This document shows positions 33,547 to 44,693 of a DNA stretch of 64,000 nt, piece after piece. Every line of letters begins with the position of its first letter. Position 1 is the stretch's first letter. Position numbers and translations under genes: made by a program. This stretch comes from Planctomycetota bacterium (GTDB lineage Bacteria; Planctomycetota; UBA1135; GCA-002686595): NCBI GenBank assembly GCA_028823345.1, contig JAPKBR010000002.1, positions 1 to 64,000 of the forward strand, in the 5' to 3' direction. The notes under the pieces were generated by a model. It was given only the letters and a program-made list of their open reading frames with translations, did not search any database and was not told the DNA's origin.

Positions 33547-36500
33547 GCCTTGGACCTCCCGGGGGCAGCTTTCCTGGCTGCCCCTTTCTTGGGGCCCGCC
33601 TTCTTCTTCACACGGCCCCCAGTGGCCTCTGGGAGGGGTTGATTCGGTGAGGAGAGAGCCATGTGGGATGTACTGGGGCGCAGATAGGGCCCGGTTACAG
33701 ACGCTGCATTGTCGCAAATCTCGCGGGGGGTACCGGTCGCAATTACGTGACCTCCTTTGGCCCCTCCCCCGGGCCCCAGCTCGACTAAATCGTCGCACAG
33801 GAGCAGCAAATCGGTCTGGTGCTCCACCAGCACCACCCCATTCCCAAGGAGCACCAGCCGCCTCAAGGCCCGGGCTAGGTGCACCAAATCCGACGCCGCC
33901 AGCCCAGTGCTGGGCTCATCCAAAATCAAAATGCTGCGGCTGCCCTTTTCAGCCTTGAGCAACTCAGAGGCAAGTTTGAGACGCTGAGCCTCACCCCCGG
34001 ACAGGGTTGTGGAGGCTTGGTCCAAGCGCAAATAGCCGAGGCCAACCTGCTGCAGGGATACCAGGGGAGCGTGGATCGGAGGTTGGTGCTCAAAGATCTC
34101 CGCAGCCTTGTCGACGGAAAGGGCCAGGACCTCGGCAATGGTCATCCCCCGCCAACGGACCTCCAATACCTCGGGGCAATAGCGCTTGCCCTCGCACTCT
34201 TCGCAAACCAACCAAATGTCTGCGAGGAATTGCATCTCCACCAGAGAACTGCCCCGGCCATCGCAAGCGGGACAACGACCCCGGCTGGAGTTGAAAGAGA
34301 AGTAGCTCTGGGTAAAGCCCTGGCGGCGCGCATCGGGCGTCCGGGCAAAGAGTTCGCGCAGGCCCGGCAAGACCCCCGCATAGGTAGCGGGCACGCTGTG
34401 GGGTGAACGACCAATGGGCGTGGCATCCACCAACACGGCGCGAGTGTTCCCGTCGGTATTCTCGATCTGTTTCCAGCGCCCCTTCGGATCTTCACCGCGT
34501 AGAGCGGGCACTAAGCACTCCACCGCAAGGGTGCTCTTGCCTGCTCCCGAAGGACCCAAGAGTCCCAACATGCGGCCATAGTGAACTTCAAGATCCACTC
34601 CTTGGAGGTTGAACTGTTGGGCACCAAGAAGGCGGACGGGAGGGGGCTGCTCCCCGTCACAGGCTCCGAGGGGCAACTCAAGGGCGGCAACCTCCGCGGC
34701 CAAGTCGATCTCTCCACGTAGAAGTTTACCGGTGGATCCGCGTTTCGAGCGGGCCACCTTAGCCGGAGGTCCAGAGGCCACCAGTTGGCCGCCGTATTCC
34801 CCAGCACCTGGCCCCATATCCACAATCCAATCCGCCGCAGCCATGACCGCTGCGTCATGCTCCACCACCAGAAGGGTATTGCCCCGGTCGCGCAGACGGT
34901 GCAATGCCCCCACCAGCCGTTCCACATCTTCAGGGTGCAAGCCCACAGTGGGTTCGTCCAACACGTACAGAACCCCCACTAATTCCGATCCAAGGGCAGC
35001 GGACAGGCGCACGCGCCGGGCTTCGCCGCCGCTCAGGGTACCGGTGGAACGGTCCAGGGTCAGATACCCAAGGCCCACCTGCTGAAGCATGCCCAAACGC
35101 GCCAATAGTTCGCGCTGAATCGGCCCCAGCACTGCTTCGCGCGCTCCTGGGATGCGTAATTTTTGCACGAACCCTAAGGCCCGATCCACATCCAGAGCCA
35201 AGACCTCGGGCAATCGTTTTTGCCCGACAGTTACCGCCCGAGCCGCTGGGGAGAGTCTCTCCCCTTGGCACGTGGGGCAGGTGTGCTCGACCATCACGCC
35301 CTCCAAGCGTTCACGCCAAGTGGGATCCTCACTGCGAACGGACCAGCGATCGATCTGGCCGCAGAGGCCAGTCCATTGGGCACGAAACTGCTGCTCAAAA
35401 TCCGCACTCTTCCAGTTCTTGGTGATCTGCACCGTGTACTCGGCCTTGGCCCCAACCCCGTGGAGCACAAGGTCCCGTTGCCTTTGGGTCAACTTACTGA
35501 GGGGCTTGGCGAGGTCGATGCGGTGGACCCGAGCGACCTCCTTAATCAAGTGCTCATGGAATCCCTTGCCCCGTACCAAATACCGGGGGAAGGGTTCTGC
35601 CAAGGCACCATCGAACACCGACTGATCCCAATCCGCCACCAGGAGATTCACATCGCACACAGGGCGGGCCCCGAGTCCGTGACAATCACCGCAGGCACCG
35701 ACCACCGTGTTAAAGGAAAAGTGCCGGGGCTCCATGGGTGAAGCGAGCTGGAATCCACACTGGGTGCAGGCCCCACGGGTGGAATACTCCAGCCGCTCGC
35801 CACCCTTGATCAGCACGCTCACTCGCCCATGAGCTAGGGTGGAGGCCTGCTCCACTCCATCCGCGATTCGCGCCCGGGAGGAGCTGCTAAAAGCCACCCG
35901 GTCCACCACCAGGTCCACTTGTTCCGCCTGGATCATGGCATCGAGGTCCCCGTCCAAGCGCAACTCCACCCCGTCGGCCAAGAGGCGCAGAAACCCCGCT
36001 GCGGTCCACTGGGCCCGGCGGGCCTCAAGGGACTCGGCCCGTTTCTCGGGATCGGGCAGTTGATCGGTAATCGGAGCGACCAACCAACCCTTGGGGCTGG
36101 AAAGCTCCGAGCAGTCCTTCAAGATGCTACGGGTAACCCCAGCCGCATCCCGCGGAGTCAGTTTCTGGCCATGTTCGGGGCAGCGAAAAATACCTGCGCG
36201 GGCGTAGAGCACACGTAGCTGATCGTGCAGTTCCGTACTGGTGGCAATCGTCGATCGGGGATGGGAGCCTCCGGCTGCGGCCTCCACCGCCACCGAAGGA
36301 CCAAGGCCCTCGATGGAATCAAAGGGAGGCCGGTCCCGCAGTCCCAGGAATTGTCGCGCATAGGTTGAAAGGGATTCAACGAATCGCCTGCGACCCTCCG
36401 CGTGAATCGTATCAAGGGCCAAGGAACTCTTGCCCGAACCCGATGGCCCGCTAATCACGGTCATCTTGCCCCGGGGTAAATCCACGTCGACCCCGGTCAG

Positions 36501-39440
36501 GTTGTGGGTGCGCGCACCCCGCACCTCGATGAAATCTTGACCCGCCCGTTTCTTGACCCGCCGGGCACGGGCCTTGCTCTGCTTCTTACCCTGCCGTTGT
36601 TGCCGCAGGTCGCGCAGGGCAGCCCCGGTGAAGGAATCGGGGCAGGCTTCGATTTCTTCGGGAGTTCCCTCGGCCACCACTTCTCCCCCCGCGGCGCCCC
36701 CTTCGGGACCCAGGTCCAAGACTCGATCGGCGGCGGTCACCAGGTCGAGGTTGTGCTCGATCACCACCACCGTGTGCCCTCCGTCCACGAGCCGTTGCAG
36801 GGCCCCTTCCAATCGCCCCACATCGTCGTGGTGCAAACCGGTCGTGGGTTCATCGAGCAGATAGAGCACCTGACCCCGCGGCCGCTTAGAAAGATGCGAG
36901 ACAAGCTTCAGCCGCTGGGCTTCACCCCCGGAAATCGTTGTGGATGGCTGCCCAAGAGTCAGGTAACCAAGCCCCACTTCGACCATCAATCTCAAGGGGC
37001 GCATGATCATGTTGTGCCCATCAAATAGCTCGAGAGCATCCTCCGCCGGCAGGGCGAGAACGTCGGCAATTGAGTGCCCCTTGTAGGTCACATCGAGCAG
37101 CTGCTCTTGGAAGCGCCGCCCACCGCATTCGTCGCAGGGCACGGTCACCGGGGCCAAGAACTGCAGTTCGACCTGCTTGGCACCAGCACCTAGGCAAGCC
37201 TCGCAGCGACCACCTTCCACGTTGAATGAGAAGTGGCTCTTGCTGTAGCCCCGTAAACGCGCTTCGGGCAAGGAAGCGAACAGGTCGCGGATCCCGGTCA
37301 AGACCTTGGTGTAAGTCGCCGGGTTGGAGCGCGGCGTGCGACCGATGGGAGACGCATCCACCACCACCAAATCATCGATGACCCCCTGCCCTTCGAGGGA
37401 ATCGTGCTCCCCGGGATCAGGGCCTTCCAAGCCTAAGTGGCGCTCAAGAGCGGGGCGCAGGGTGCGTTGAATCAAGGTGCTCTTGCCCGAGCCGCTGACC
37501 CCCGTGATGGCGGTCAAGGTTCCAAGGGCAAGGTTCAAATCGACCCCCTTGAGGTTGAAGGCCCGTGCACCCTTGAGGCAGAGGAACTGCCCATTGCCCT
37601 CCCGGCGGGTGGTGCGCACGGGGGTCACAGATTCACCTCGCAGCAAGCGGCCCGTGGGAGTATCCGCCTTCGCCACTTGGGCAGGAGGCCCCTGGGCGAC
37701 AATCTCTCCCCCATGCCTGCCCGCGCCCGGGCCCACGTCCACCACCCAGTCTGCCGCTCGCAAAGTGGCTTCGTCATGTTCCACCACCACCACCGAGTTG
37801 CCCATGTCGCGCAAACCGCGCAAGGCTTCAAGGAGTTTTTCGTGATCGCGGGAGTGCAAACCGATGGACGGTTCGTCGAGTACATAAAGCACTCCGCGCA
37901 AGCCAGCCCCCAATTGGGCCGCCAAACGAATGCGCTGAGCTTCGCCTCCCGAGAGGGTATCCGCCGCCCGGTCAAGGGAAAGGTATCCCAGACCCACTTG
38001 CAGCAGGAAAGTCAGGCGCCTTTGAATCTCACTGAGCACATCCCGGCCAATGCGTTTTTCCCGATCGTTGAGGTCTAGAGCCTTGAGGGCAGCGGGCAAG
38101 CGCTCCACGGGAAGGCCTGTGAGTTCCGGCATGCGCACGCCACCCACGCGCACGGCCCGGGGCGCGGGAGCAATGCGCGCGCCCTCGCAATCGCCGCAGG
38201 GCTGAACGCTGAGGAAACGGTCCACCATCTTGCGCCGGGTACCTTTGGCTTGAGCTCGGTTCAAGGCGGGAATCACACCCCGCCATTGGCGCTGCCACAC
38301 CACGGATCCAGAGGACTTTTCCCCGGACCAAGAGCTCTTGTCCTCGAAACGTTTTTTCGCATTTGCGCCACGCAGGATCACCCTGCGCGCGCTGGCGCCC
38401 AAATCCTTCCAGGGAGTGTCCAGGTCAAACCCATGGGCCTCTGCCACTTTGTCCAGGAAGTCAAAGTGCGCTCGCGGAAACAACAGTGCACCACCCTTGG
38501 AACGGGTCACCGCCAGGGCACCTTCACGAATGGTCAAGGCGCGATCCGCCACTACCGAGCGTTCGCTGGCCTCGCGCCGTTCCCCGTGACCAGAACAGCC
38601 GGGGCAGGCCCCTACGGAGGAATTGAAGGAAAAGAGCCGGGGCTCAAGGGGCGGCACATCTCCGCCGCAGGATGGACAGGTGCGCAAGGTTGAAAGGAGG
38701 CGCACTTCATCCCCCGCGATCAACAGTAAGTCCCCGCCTCCCAAGTCGATGGCCTGCTGCACGCTTTCCCGAAGACGCGCGAGATTGTCAGCCTTGGGGC
38801 GCAGTCGGTCCACAATGACTTCGATGTCGTGCAGTTGGTAGCGACCAAGTTCCGGTACCTCTTCCAGGCGGTGGATGGTTCCATCCACCCGCACGCGAAC
38901 AAAACCACGCTTGCGCAGATCTTCGAACACCGCGCGATGGTGCCCCTTACGACTGCGAATCATAGGGGCTCCGATCTGCACCGCTTCGCCCTCATGGGTA
39001 TCGAGGATCTCCTGGGTCACGGCTTCGGGAGTGGAGGCAACCACTGGCTCGTCGCAACCGGGACAATAGGCAGTGCCCGCCCGGGCATAGAGAATCCGCA
39101 AGTGATCGGTGACTTCCGTCAAGGTTCCCACTGTGGAACGGGATCCCCGGGGCACAGACTTTTGATCCACCGCAATCGCGGGCGCAAGACCCTCGATGGA
39201 ATCCACCTCGGGTTGCCGCAGGTCCCCCAGGAATTGGCGAGCATAGGACGAGAGGGTTTCGAGAAACCGCCGTTGGCCTTCTCGAAAGAGGGTGTCAAAA
39301 GCCAGGGAACTTTTGCCTGACCCGCTGACCCCGGTGATCACCACCAGCCTGTCCCGCGGAATATCCAGATCGACCCCCACGAGGTTGTGCTGCCGCGCTC
39401 CGCGAATGCGGATGGGAGAGGGGCCGGGGGAGTGGGTCAT
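33543..39440 (-). CDS. uvrA: Tandem-duplicated excinuclease ABC subunit A (four ATPase cassettes)
   Basis: 1,965 residues from the ATG at 39440 (another ATG 15 codons earlier is possible), about twice the usual 940. Two complete UvrA units are joined by a Lys/Arg-rich linker near residues 945-967. All four Walker A loops are intact ([36 protein letters not shown]), as are four signature motifs ([32 protein letters not shown]) and four Walker B/D-loops ([36 protein letters not shown]). Both zinc modules of each unit keep their CxxC pairs. UvrA is a dimer that finds DNA lesions and loads UvrB; this fusion is a covalent dimer. Similar double UvrAs exist in Chlamydia and planctomycetes. The C-terminal tail is Lys/Pro-rich. 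Confidence 0.96.
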   Translation of the reverse strand: MTHSPGPSPIRIRGARQHNLVGVDLDIPRDRLVVITGVSGSGKSSLAFDTLFREGQRRFLETLSSYARQFLGDLRQPEVDSIEGLAPAIAVDQKSVPRGSRSTVGTLTEVTDHLRILYARAGTAYCPGCDEPVVASTPEAVTQEILDTHEGEAVQIGAPMIRSRKGHHRAVFEDLRKRGFVRVRVDGTIHRLEEVPELGRYQLHDIEVIVDRLRPKADNLARLRESVQQAIDLGGGDLLLIAGDEVRLLSTLRTCPSCGGDVPPLEPRLFSFNSSVGACPGCSGHGERREASERSVVADRALTIREGALAVTRSKGGALLFPRAHFDFLDKVAEAHGFDLDTPWKDLGASARRVILRGANAKKRFEDKSSWSGEKSSGSVVWQRQWRGVIPALNRAQAKGTRRKMVDRFLSVQPCGDCEGARIAPAPRAVRVGGVRMPELTGLPVERLPAALKALDLNDREKRIGRDVLSEIQRRLTFLLQVGLGYLSLDRAADTLSGGEAQRIRLAAQLGAGLRGVLYVLDEPSIGLHSRDHEKLLEALRGLRDMGNSVVVVEHDEATLRAADWVVDVGPGAGRHGGEIVAQGPPAQVAKADTPTGRLLRGESVTPVRTTRREGNGQFLCLKGARAFNLKGVDLNLALGTLTAITGVSGSGKSTLIQRTLRPALERHLGLEGPDPGEHDSLEGQGVIDDLVVVDASPIGRTPRSNPATYTKVLTGIRDLFASLPEARLRGYSKSHFSFNVEGGRCEACLGAGAKQVELQFLAPVTVPCDECGGRRFQEQLLDVTYKGHSIADVLALPAEDALELFDGHNMIMRPLRLMVEVGLGYLTLGQPSTTISGGEAQRLKLVSHLSKRPRGQVLYLLDEPTTGLHHDDVGRLEGALQRLVDGGHTVVVIEHNLDLVTAADRVLDLGPEGGAAGGEVVAEGTPEEIEACPDSFTGAALRDLRQQRQGKKQSKARARRVKKRAGQDFIEVRGARTHNLTGVDVDLPRGKMTVISGPSGSGKSSLALDTIHAEGRRRFVESLSTYARQFLGLRDRPPFDSIEGLGPSVAVEAAAGGSHPRSTIATSTELHDQLRVLYARAGIFRCPEHGQKLTPRDAAGVTRSILKDCSELSSPKGWLVAPITDQLPDPEKRAESLEARRAQWTAAGFLRLLADGVELRLDGDLDAMIQAEQVDLVVDRVAFSSSSRARIADGVEQASTLAHGRVSVLIKGGERLEYSTRGACTQCGFQLASPMEPRHFSFNTVVGACGDCHGLGARPVCDVNLLVADWDQSVFDGALAEPFPRYLVRGKGFHEHLIKEVARVHRIDLAKPLSKLTQRQRDLVLHGVGAKAEYTVQITKNWKSADFEQQFRAQWTGLCGQIDRWSVRSEDPTWRERLEGVMVEHTCPTCQGERLSPAARAVTVGQKRLPEVLALDVDRALGFVQKLRIPGAREAVLGPIQRELLARLGMLQQVGLGYLTLDRSTGTLSGGEARRVRLSAALGSELVGVLYVLDEPTVGLHPEDVERLVGALHRLRDRGNTLLVVEHDAAVMAAADWIVDMGPGAGEYGGQLVASGPPAKVARSKRGSTGKLLRGEIDLAAEVAALELPLGACDGEQPPPVRLLGAQQFNLQGVDLEVHYGRMLGLLGPSGAGKSTLAVECLVPALRGEDPKGRWKQIENTDGNTRAVLVDATPIGRSPHSVPATYAGVLPGLRELFARTPDARRQGFTQSYFSFNSSRGRCPACDGRGSSLVEMQFLADIWLVCEECEGKRYCPEVLEVRWRGMTIAEVLALSVDKAAEIFEHQPPIHAPLVSLQQVGLGYLRLDQASTTLSGGEAQRLKLASELLKAEKGSRSILILDEPSTGLAASDLVHLARALRRLVLLGNGVVLVEHQTDLLLLCDDLVELGPGGGAKGGHVIATGTPREICDNAASVTGPYLRPSTSHMALSSPNQPLPEATGGRVKKKAGPKKGAARKAAPGRSKA

Positions 39441-39577
39441 GGGGCGTTTCGAGCCGCCCCAGCAGTCCCTCCAAGTCCCGTCCATGGGGTCTTGATTGGG
39501 TCCGGATTCAGGGGCTCCAAGCTACGCATGGTACCGCCCAAAGCTAAATCGAGCCACGCTGTTCTGGGGCGAGAAAA

Positions 39578-40429
39578 TTAAGACCCGGGCAGATCCTCAA
39601 GGAGCTTGTCCACGTCCAGCCCCGCCAGAAGCTGTGGGTGTAAGCCCTCTCCCGCCGCCACGATACTACGGCCCCGCAGCCAGTCCTCCCCCCCGTGGCC
39701 ATCGGTCACAAGGCCCCCAGCCTCACGCACCAGAAGAGCCCCTGCGCCCACATCATAGGGGGATAAATGAAGCTCCCAGTAGGCATCCAGCCGCCCAGCG
39801 GCCACATAGGCCAGATCGAGGGCAGCGGATCCAAAGCGCCGCATACCACGAACATCGGGAAAGAAGTGGCAGAAGTTCCCCAGATTGGAGTTCGCCAATT
39901 GCCCCCGGCGGTACGGGAAACCCGTGGCCAAAATCGCATCCCCCATAAATTGAGTGGGACGAACCGTTAGGCGTTGAGCCCCTAGATATGCCCCGCAACC
40001 CTCCAGGGCCCAAAAGGTCTCCCCCAAGCGCGGGGCATGGACCACAGCCGCAACAGGGCGCCCATCAACAAACAAGCCCATTGAAACCGCAAAGGCCGGG
40101 AGGCTGTGCACAAAGTTCGTGGTGCCGTCGAGGGGGTCCAAGAACCAACGGGGCCGATCATCAGCCGGGTCCGAGACCTCTTCCTCGGCCTCGATAGCGT
40201 GTCCGGGACAGGCGGCCCGCAGGCGCTGCACCAAAATCCGTTCAGAGGCCACATCGGCGGCGGTGACCAAGTCTCGCTCGACACTTTTAGAGTGAATGGT
40301 CGAGGGATCCAATTGTCCGAGATGCCCCATAAGAACCTCTCCCGCTTCATAAGCGGCAGCCAGGGCGACCTTGAGGTCGGGGAGCCAAGGTGAATCTAAA
40401 TTATGGGGTGCAAGATCTATGGGTGTCAA
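39578..40429 (-). CDS. suhB: Inositol-monophosphatase-family phosphatase
   Basis: 283 residues from a TTG at 40429 that has AGGAG six bases upstream; another TTG two codons earlier lacks spacing. Family motifs: AGEVLMGHLG, VERDLVTAADVASERILVQRL in parts, IEAEEEV (the metal-binding Glu of GEE), WFLDPLDGTTNFVHSLP (motif A, metal-binding DPLDGT) and SPYDVGAGALLVREAGG (motif B, usually WDxAAG). It is a Mg-dependent phosphatase for inositol monophosphate or a related small phosphate such as histidinol phosphate or PAP; the substrate cannot be told from sequence. Gene order dacB-suhB with a 12-base gap suggests co-transcription. Confidence 0.85.
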   Translation of the reverse strand: MTPIDLAPHNLDSPWLPDLKVALAAAYEAGEVLMGHLGQLDPSTIHSKSVERDLVTAADVASERILVQRLRAACPGHAIEAEEEVSDPADDRPRWFLDPLDGTTNFVHSLPAFAVSMGLFVDGRPVAAVVHAPRLGETFWALEGCGAYLGAQRLTVRPTQFMGDAILATGFPYRRGQLANSNLGNFCHFFPDVRGMRRFGSAALDLAYVAAGRLDAYWELHLSPYDVGAGALLVREAGGLVTDGHGGEDWLRGRSIVAAGEGLHPQLLAGLDVDKLLEDLPGS

Positions 40430-40447
40430 CTTCAACTCCTGTCAGCA

Positions 40448-42118
40448 TCACTTCACAACCCACGCCGCCAACAACTGGGCGATGCGGTCTTGCATGGGTT
40501 TCCAAGCGCGGGTATTGAGTCCGGCCTTGCGCGGGTATTCCACCAAAATAGAAAACGCAAGCCGAGCCTTGCCCTCTTCCAAAACGATCCCCGAGAGCCC
40601 ACTGGTGCCCCCGATGAAACCTGTCTTGGCGCGCACGGCTTTGAATGCCGGGCCCGAGCGCATGCGCTTGCTCAAACTTCCGCTGGAACCGGCCAGGGGC
40701 AGCCCTTGAAGGAACAACCCAAAGGCCCTTGGGTCATGATCCCGAAGGGCCCCCATGGACCCAGCCAACAAGCGCGTAGTCACTTGATTGTCCCGGGACA
40801 AACCAGAGCCATCCACCATCACCAGAGAGCTCCCGTCGAGGCCCAAAGAACCCAAGGCTTCGCGCACAGCATCCAAAGATCCGGCCCGGGAACCATCCCC
40901 TGCCCGGGCCCCAAGGGTCAAGAACACTTGATCCGTGACGCTGTTGTTCGAGTCCTGGAGGATCGCCTCCAGCTGCTCTGCAATCGGCCGAGAAACCCAC
41001 CCCAGAGCCGTGCCTGGGGCGGCTTGAGCCTGCACACGGGGCTGACCGGTGATCTCAAATCCCTGCAGGCCAAGGGTCATGATTAGGGATCCCCCAAAGA
41101 GCGCGACTGGGTCGGGATGGGCAAAACGGCTGGACCAACGGGGGATTCCCGAGGGGAACGTGCCCCCCACGATCACCCGTGGCCCCTGGACCCCGACGCG
41201 AACATCCAGAGCCTTTCCAGCAGGACCTTTCCGTACGGTAATTTCCTCCTTGAGCCCGTGCCCCGGGGGCAAGACGCGCACCCTCAGCATACCCGGAGCA
41301 GCCTCAAGGACGGCGCTCAGGCAACCCCCGTTAGCACTGAATCCACCGGCCAGGGCACAGTATTCTTGCCAGTGCTCGTTGGCGCTAGGCCAAGCGGGGC
41401 CGGGGCCGGGTGACGCGTAGGTACCGGTGTCCAATACCAGGTCTCCCTCGACCTTGTGGATACCCGCATCCAGCAAGAGCTCCCGAATGCTCTCGGCCCA
41501 TTCGGGCATGGCGTTTTCCTGGGCGCGGTCATAGACCGGATCGCCTCCCGCGCGCAGAATCAACTGGCCCCGAAGAATACCCCCCTTGACCTCACCCTGG
41601 ATTTCGACTTTGGTATCAAAGGAACCTGCGGGGCCCAAAGCTGTGAGAGCCGCAAGGACCGTAAGGATCTTCTGATTGGACGCCGGACGCTTCAGGCGCG
41701 TGCTCCCGAGGGCAACCAAACGGCTGCGCTCTTCCAGGTCGAGCACAACCACCGAAACCGCGCAGTCCTTGCCTTTGAGCTTGCCATGCGTCTTGGCATT
41801 TTGGATTCCTTCCTGAACCACCGATTCCACCTGGGACTGCAACTGGGAGTCATAGCCGCCGAGTTGATCCCAGGATCGGTTTTGGGGCGAGCCCGTGTTC
41901 CGGGGGGGGGCCGGAGACTGGACCTTTCCTGCGGGGGGCTGCGCCTCCACGACCTCTCCAGCGACCGGCGTGTCGAACACCAAGAGGGTCCCGTTCGCGC
42001 CAGATTCCGGAGTATCAGAGGACCCGCAGGCCACGAGGGCCAGGGAAGCCAGCAACTGAATACCGATAAAGGACAAGCCACAAAGGCCCTTTGGATCGCT
42101 GTATCTACGCACGGGCAC
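40448..42118 (-). CDS. dacB: D-alanyl-D-alanine carboxypeptidase/endopeptidase (PBP4 type, peptidase S13), lipoprotein
   Basis: About 556 residues from a GTG at 42118 (or 42112), chosen because it begins a lipoprotein signal ending in LASLALVAC; a longer open frame to 42361 would place that signal internally. After a Pro/Ala-rich spacer the peptidase domain has all three penicillin-binding motifs: SNQK in RPASNQKILT (SxxK), SNN in LQDSNNSVTDQ (SxN) and AKTG in VRAKTGFIGG (KTG). DGSGLSRDN is also typical of S13. It trims cross-links or pentapeptides in peptidoglycan outside the inner membrane. Presence of this enzyme fits a peptidoglycan-containing cell. Confidence 0.9.
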   Translation of the reverse strand: MPVRRYSDPKGLCGLSFIGIQLLASLALVACGSSDTPESGANGTLLVFDTPVAGEVVEAQPPAGKVQSPAPPRNTGSPQNRSWDQLGGYDSQLQSQVESVVQEGIQNAKTHGKLKGKDCAVSVVVLDLEERSRLVALGSTRLKRPASNQKILTVLAALTALGPAGSFDTKVEIQGEVKGGILRGQLILRAGGDPVYDRAQENAMPEWAESIRELLLDAGIHKVEGDLVLDTGTYASPGPGPAWPSANEHWQEYCALAGGFSANGGCLSAVLEAAPGMLRVRVLPPGHGLKEEITVRKGPAGKALDVRVGVQGPRVIVGGTFPSGIPRWSSRFAHPDPVALFGGSLIMTLGLQGFEITGQPRVQAQAAPGTALGWVSRPIAEQLEAILQDSNNSVTDQVFLTLGARAGDGSRAGSLDAVREALGSLGLDGSSLVMVDGSGLSRDNQVTTRLLAGSMGALRDHDPRAFGLFLQGLPLAGSSGSLSKRMRSGPAFKAVRAKTGFIGGTSGLSGIVLEEGKARLAFSILVEYPRKAGLNTRAWKPMQDRIAQLLAAWVVK

Positions 42119-42242
42119 AGGATAGCGAGAGGAATCTGTGAATCCGAGGGTTCCCTTGGGACTCTTCCTCAAGCACGTCAAAATGCAGCCCCCAGCTAGG
42201 GCCACGACCCGCTCCGCGGAAGGCCAAGCCCCGACAGAGAAA

Positions 42243-43268
42243 CTAGTTGGAATACCCGGAGGGGTTCTGTTGATGCCAGCGCCAGGCATCCCCAAATAGG
42301 GTCCGCAAATCCGAGCGACGTGGCGCCCAGCCCAGCATGCTGCCGGCCCGGCGAGCGTCACTGATCAAGCCCGCGGGATCGCCCTCCCTGCGCTTGGTGT
42401 CCACCGATGGAATCGGATGACCCGTCACTTCGCGCGCCATGGCAATCACCTCGCGCACGCTCACCCCTTGGCCGGTACCCAAGTTGCAGGCCAAGGAATC
42501 GTGGCCAGACTGCAATAAAGCAAGGGCACGCATGTGCGCATCCGCCAGGTCGTCGATGTGCACATAGTCACGAACGCAGGTGCCATCGTGGGTGTCATGG
42601 TCGCTGCCAAACACCATCACTTTGTCCAGTTGTCCGAGGGCCACCTGCAGGATCAGGGGAATCAGGTGGGTTTCTGGACTATGGTCCTCCCCATGAGTGC
42701 CGCTCGGGTCAGCACCAGCGGCGTTAAAGTAGCGCAGGCAAGCGAACCGGGGACCACCATCCTTTTCCCTCTCCGCCAGCATTTGCTCGACCTTAAGCTT
42801 GGTTTCCCCATAAGGGCTGATCGGGTTTTGGGGATGGTTCTCATCGATCGGCAAAGCATGCGGCACTCCGTAAGTGGCGCAGGTAGAAGAGAACACGAAC
42901 TCCTTGACCCCCACGTCCTGGGCAGCGTCAAGCAAACGCCGAGTGCCTTCCACATTGACCAAGTGATAGCCCGCGGGATCGCGAACCGATTCACCAACGT
43001 AACAGAGCGCCGCGAAGTGCAGGATCGAACGGGGTTGGACTTGGGCGAAAACCTCACTCAGTCGATTCTCGTCCAAAAGATCCCCCTCAAAAAAGGGCAC
43101 AGCCTTGGGCACAGCGGAACGGTGTCCGGCGCTGAGGTTGTCCAGAACCGCCAGAGGAACTCCCGCCTGATGCAGCCTGCGTACAGCCTGGGAACCCACA
43201 TACCCCGCCCCGCCCGTGACGAGGATCGGGCCTAATGGGACCGGGGTGGAGTCTGATGGGGAAGTCAT
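42243..43268 (-). CDS. galE: UDP-glucose 4-epimerase
   Basis: 341 residues, extended SDR family. NAD-binding VTGGAGYVGSQ near the N-terminus, DNLSAGHR, the catalytic YxxxK in ISPYGETKLKVEQ, LRYFNAAGADPSG, and TCVRDYVHIDDLADAH. It interconverts UDP-glucose and UDP-galactose (or the N-acetyl forms) for envelope polysaccharides. A short Pro/Ser-rich N-terminal extension precedes the usual start. It lies 34 bases after aroA, probably in the same transcript, although TAGGCT nine bases before the ATG could be a promoter of its own. Confidence 0.93.
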   Translation of the reverse strand: MTSPSDSTPVPLGPILVTGGAGYVGSQAVRRLHQAGVPLAVLDNLSAGHRSAVPKAVPFFEGDLLDENRLSEVFAQVQPRSILHFAALCYVGESVRDPAGYHLVNVEGTRRLLDAAQDVGVKEFVFSSTCATYGVPHALPIDENHPQNPISPYGETKLKVEQMLAEREKDGGPRFACLRYFNAAGADPSGTHGEDHSPETHLIPLILQVALGQLDKVMVFGSDHDTHDGTCVRDYVHIDDLADAHMRALALLQSGHDSLACNLGTGQGVSVREVIAMAREVTGHPIPSVDTKRREGDPAGLISDARRAGSMLGWAPRRSDLRTLFGDAWRWHQQNPSGYSN

Positions 43269-43302
43269 CTGCTTGAGAGCCTAGCTACCTGGACCTGGGG
43301 AA

Positions 43303-44688
43303 TTATGCCCAATCCACCCCGGCCTCCTTAAAGTCCCTTAGAAATTGCGGCCATGATTTGGCCACATGGGCTTTCCCAGCCACCCGGAGGCCTGGGATGA
43401 CCCACCCGAGTAGGCAAAAGGCAAATACCATTCGGTGGTCCCCATGTGCGTCGAGAATCGGGGCTGGGCAGGGTTCGTGCCCCGCAGACACGACCAATTC
43501 TGCCTCACCAGCACGGACTTCAAAGCCACAGGCCCGGAGCCCTTGGGCCAATCCTGTGAGCCGCGGGCTCTCCTTTCCGTCAAGAGTGCCCAGCCCAGTG
43601 AAACAGCTGGCGAAGCCCTCTTTCGCAGCGGCTGCGGCGAGGGGCACCAACACGGGAGCTAGGTCTGGCTCACCGGACAAGTCCAGGGTCGCCCCGCGGC
43701 GGGGACTGCCCGATGCCCAGAGCGCAGGCCGCCCATCCACCTGGGTTTCCCCCGCTTGACATCCGAAGGCCTCAAGATGTTCGACGATACGCACGTCTCC
43801 CTGGGCCGACTTCAGCCCCAAACCTTCGATGCGCGCCTCTCCGCCGGAAAGGCAGCCTGCCACGAGGGCCACGGCGGCGGCGGAAGCATCCGGCTCAATG
43901 GCCAAGGTTTGTTCGGGTGCTACGAGTGGTCCTTCGATATGAAAGCAGCGCCTGCCGCCGGAGAGGGATTCCTCCCGCACGCGCACTCCGAAATTCTCCA
44001 AAACCGATCGGGTCAACTCCACATAGGGCCGGCTGGGTATGTCCCCTCGGACCATGAGCTTCCTTTGTTCGGGCCACGCTGCGAGGGCTAAGATCAGAGC
44101 GCTGACCTCTTGACTGGAACCTGGATTTTCCAGAAGCAATTCCTCAGGCGGTTCCACAGACCGCACCCGCAGGGGCCAGCCCCCGGGAACGCCGAGCTCT
44201 TGCCGATCGACCCCGACGGAATCCAAAGTTGCCATCAGGGCAGGGCTGCTGCGGGACAGGAGGCTGCCCGCCGCTTGAATTTCGATGGAGGATCCGGGGT
44301 TCCATCCAAAGGCCCCGAGGGCCGTGGCGCAACGGGCCAAGGTTCCTGACTCTCCCACCATCCAAGAATGATCAAGGCCCGCGCCAGTGCCAGGCGGCAC
44401 CCCTCGCACAGCGGCCTGATCCGTACCGGGTTCTTGATGAAGCACCCCCAGAAGCCGAGGGATCCCAAGGGCCGCTCGCACGTCTGCCCCCTCCGGCAAC
44501 CCGCTCAGACGAGTGGTGCCACGGGCCACACAGGCCGCGAGCAGAGCTCTTTGAGCCATGGACTTAGACGAGGGCACGGATACGCGGCCACCCAGGCAGC
44601 CCCCCACCTCTAGCAATCGATCGTCTTTTCCCACAGGACCAAATTTTAGCACACTGCCGAGATTGTAGCCAGCCTCTCTTGGGGTCAT
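43303..44688 (-). CDS. aroA: 3-phosphoshikimate 1-carboxyvinyltransferase (EPSP synthase)
   Basis: Sixth step of the shikimate pathway: transfer of enolpyruvyl from PEP to shikimate 3-phosphate. 461 residues with a slightly long N-terminus. Motifs: VSVPSSKSMAQRALLAACVARG, where the usual GDKSISHR reads SSKSMAQR, LEDNPGSSQEVSALILAL-like ENPGSSQEVSALI, a IEPDASAAAVALVAG segment, and DAHGDHRMVFAFCLLG near the C-terminus. The ATG at 44688 lies only 12 bases from the purC ATG on the other strand. In-frame GTGs at 44652 and 44634, behind TACAAT and TAAAAT, may be the true start and would leave room for a promoter. Confidence 0.9.
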   Translation of the reverse strand: MTPREAGYNLGSVLKFGPVGKDDRLLEVGGCLGGRVSVPSSKSMAQRALLAACVARGTTRLSGLPEGADVRAALGIPRLLGVLHQEPGTDQAAVRGVPPGTGAGLDHSWMVGESGTLARCATALGAFGWNPGSSIEIQAAGSLLSRSSPALMATLDSVGVDRQELGVPGGWPLRVRSVEPPEELLLENPGSSQEVSALILALAAWPEQRKLMVRGDIPSRPYVELTRSVLENFGVRVREESLSGGRRCFHIEGPLVAPEQTLAIEPDASAAAVALVAGCLSGGEARIEGLGLKSAQGDVRIVEHLEAFGCQAGETQVDGRPALWASGSPRRGATLDLSGEPDLAPVLVPLAAAAAKEGFASCFTGLGTLDGKESPRLTGLAQGLRACGFEVRAGEAELVVSAGHEPCPAPILDAHGDHRMVFAFCLLGWVIPGLRVAGKAHVAKSWPQFLRDFKEAGVDWA

Positions 44689-44693
44689 ACTGT
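44663..44693 (+). promoter_or_regulatory. Candidate promoter of purC within the aroA/purC divergent junction
   Basis: TTGTAG (44663-44668), a 17-base spacer and CATACT (44686-44691); TACTGT (44688-44693) lies seven bases before the purC ATG. Transcription would start at or next to the ATG at 44701. On the other strand, TACAAT and TAAAAT inside the annotated aroA N-terminus could start the aroA transcript. No ribosome-binding site is seen for purC. Confidence 0.4.
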
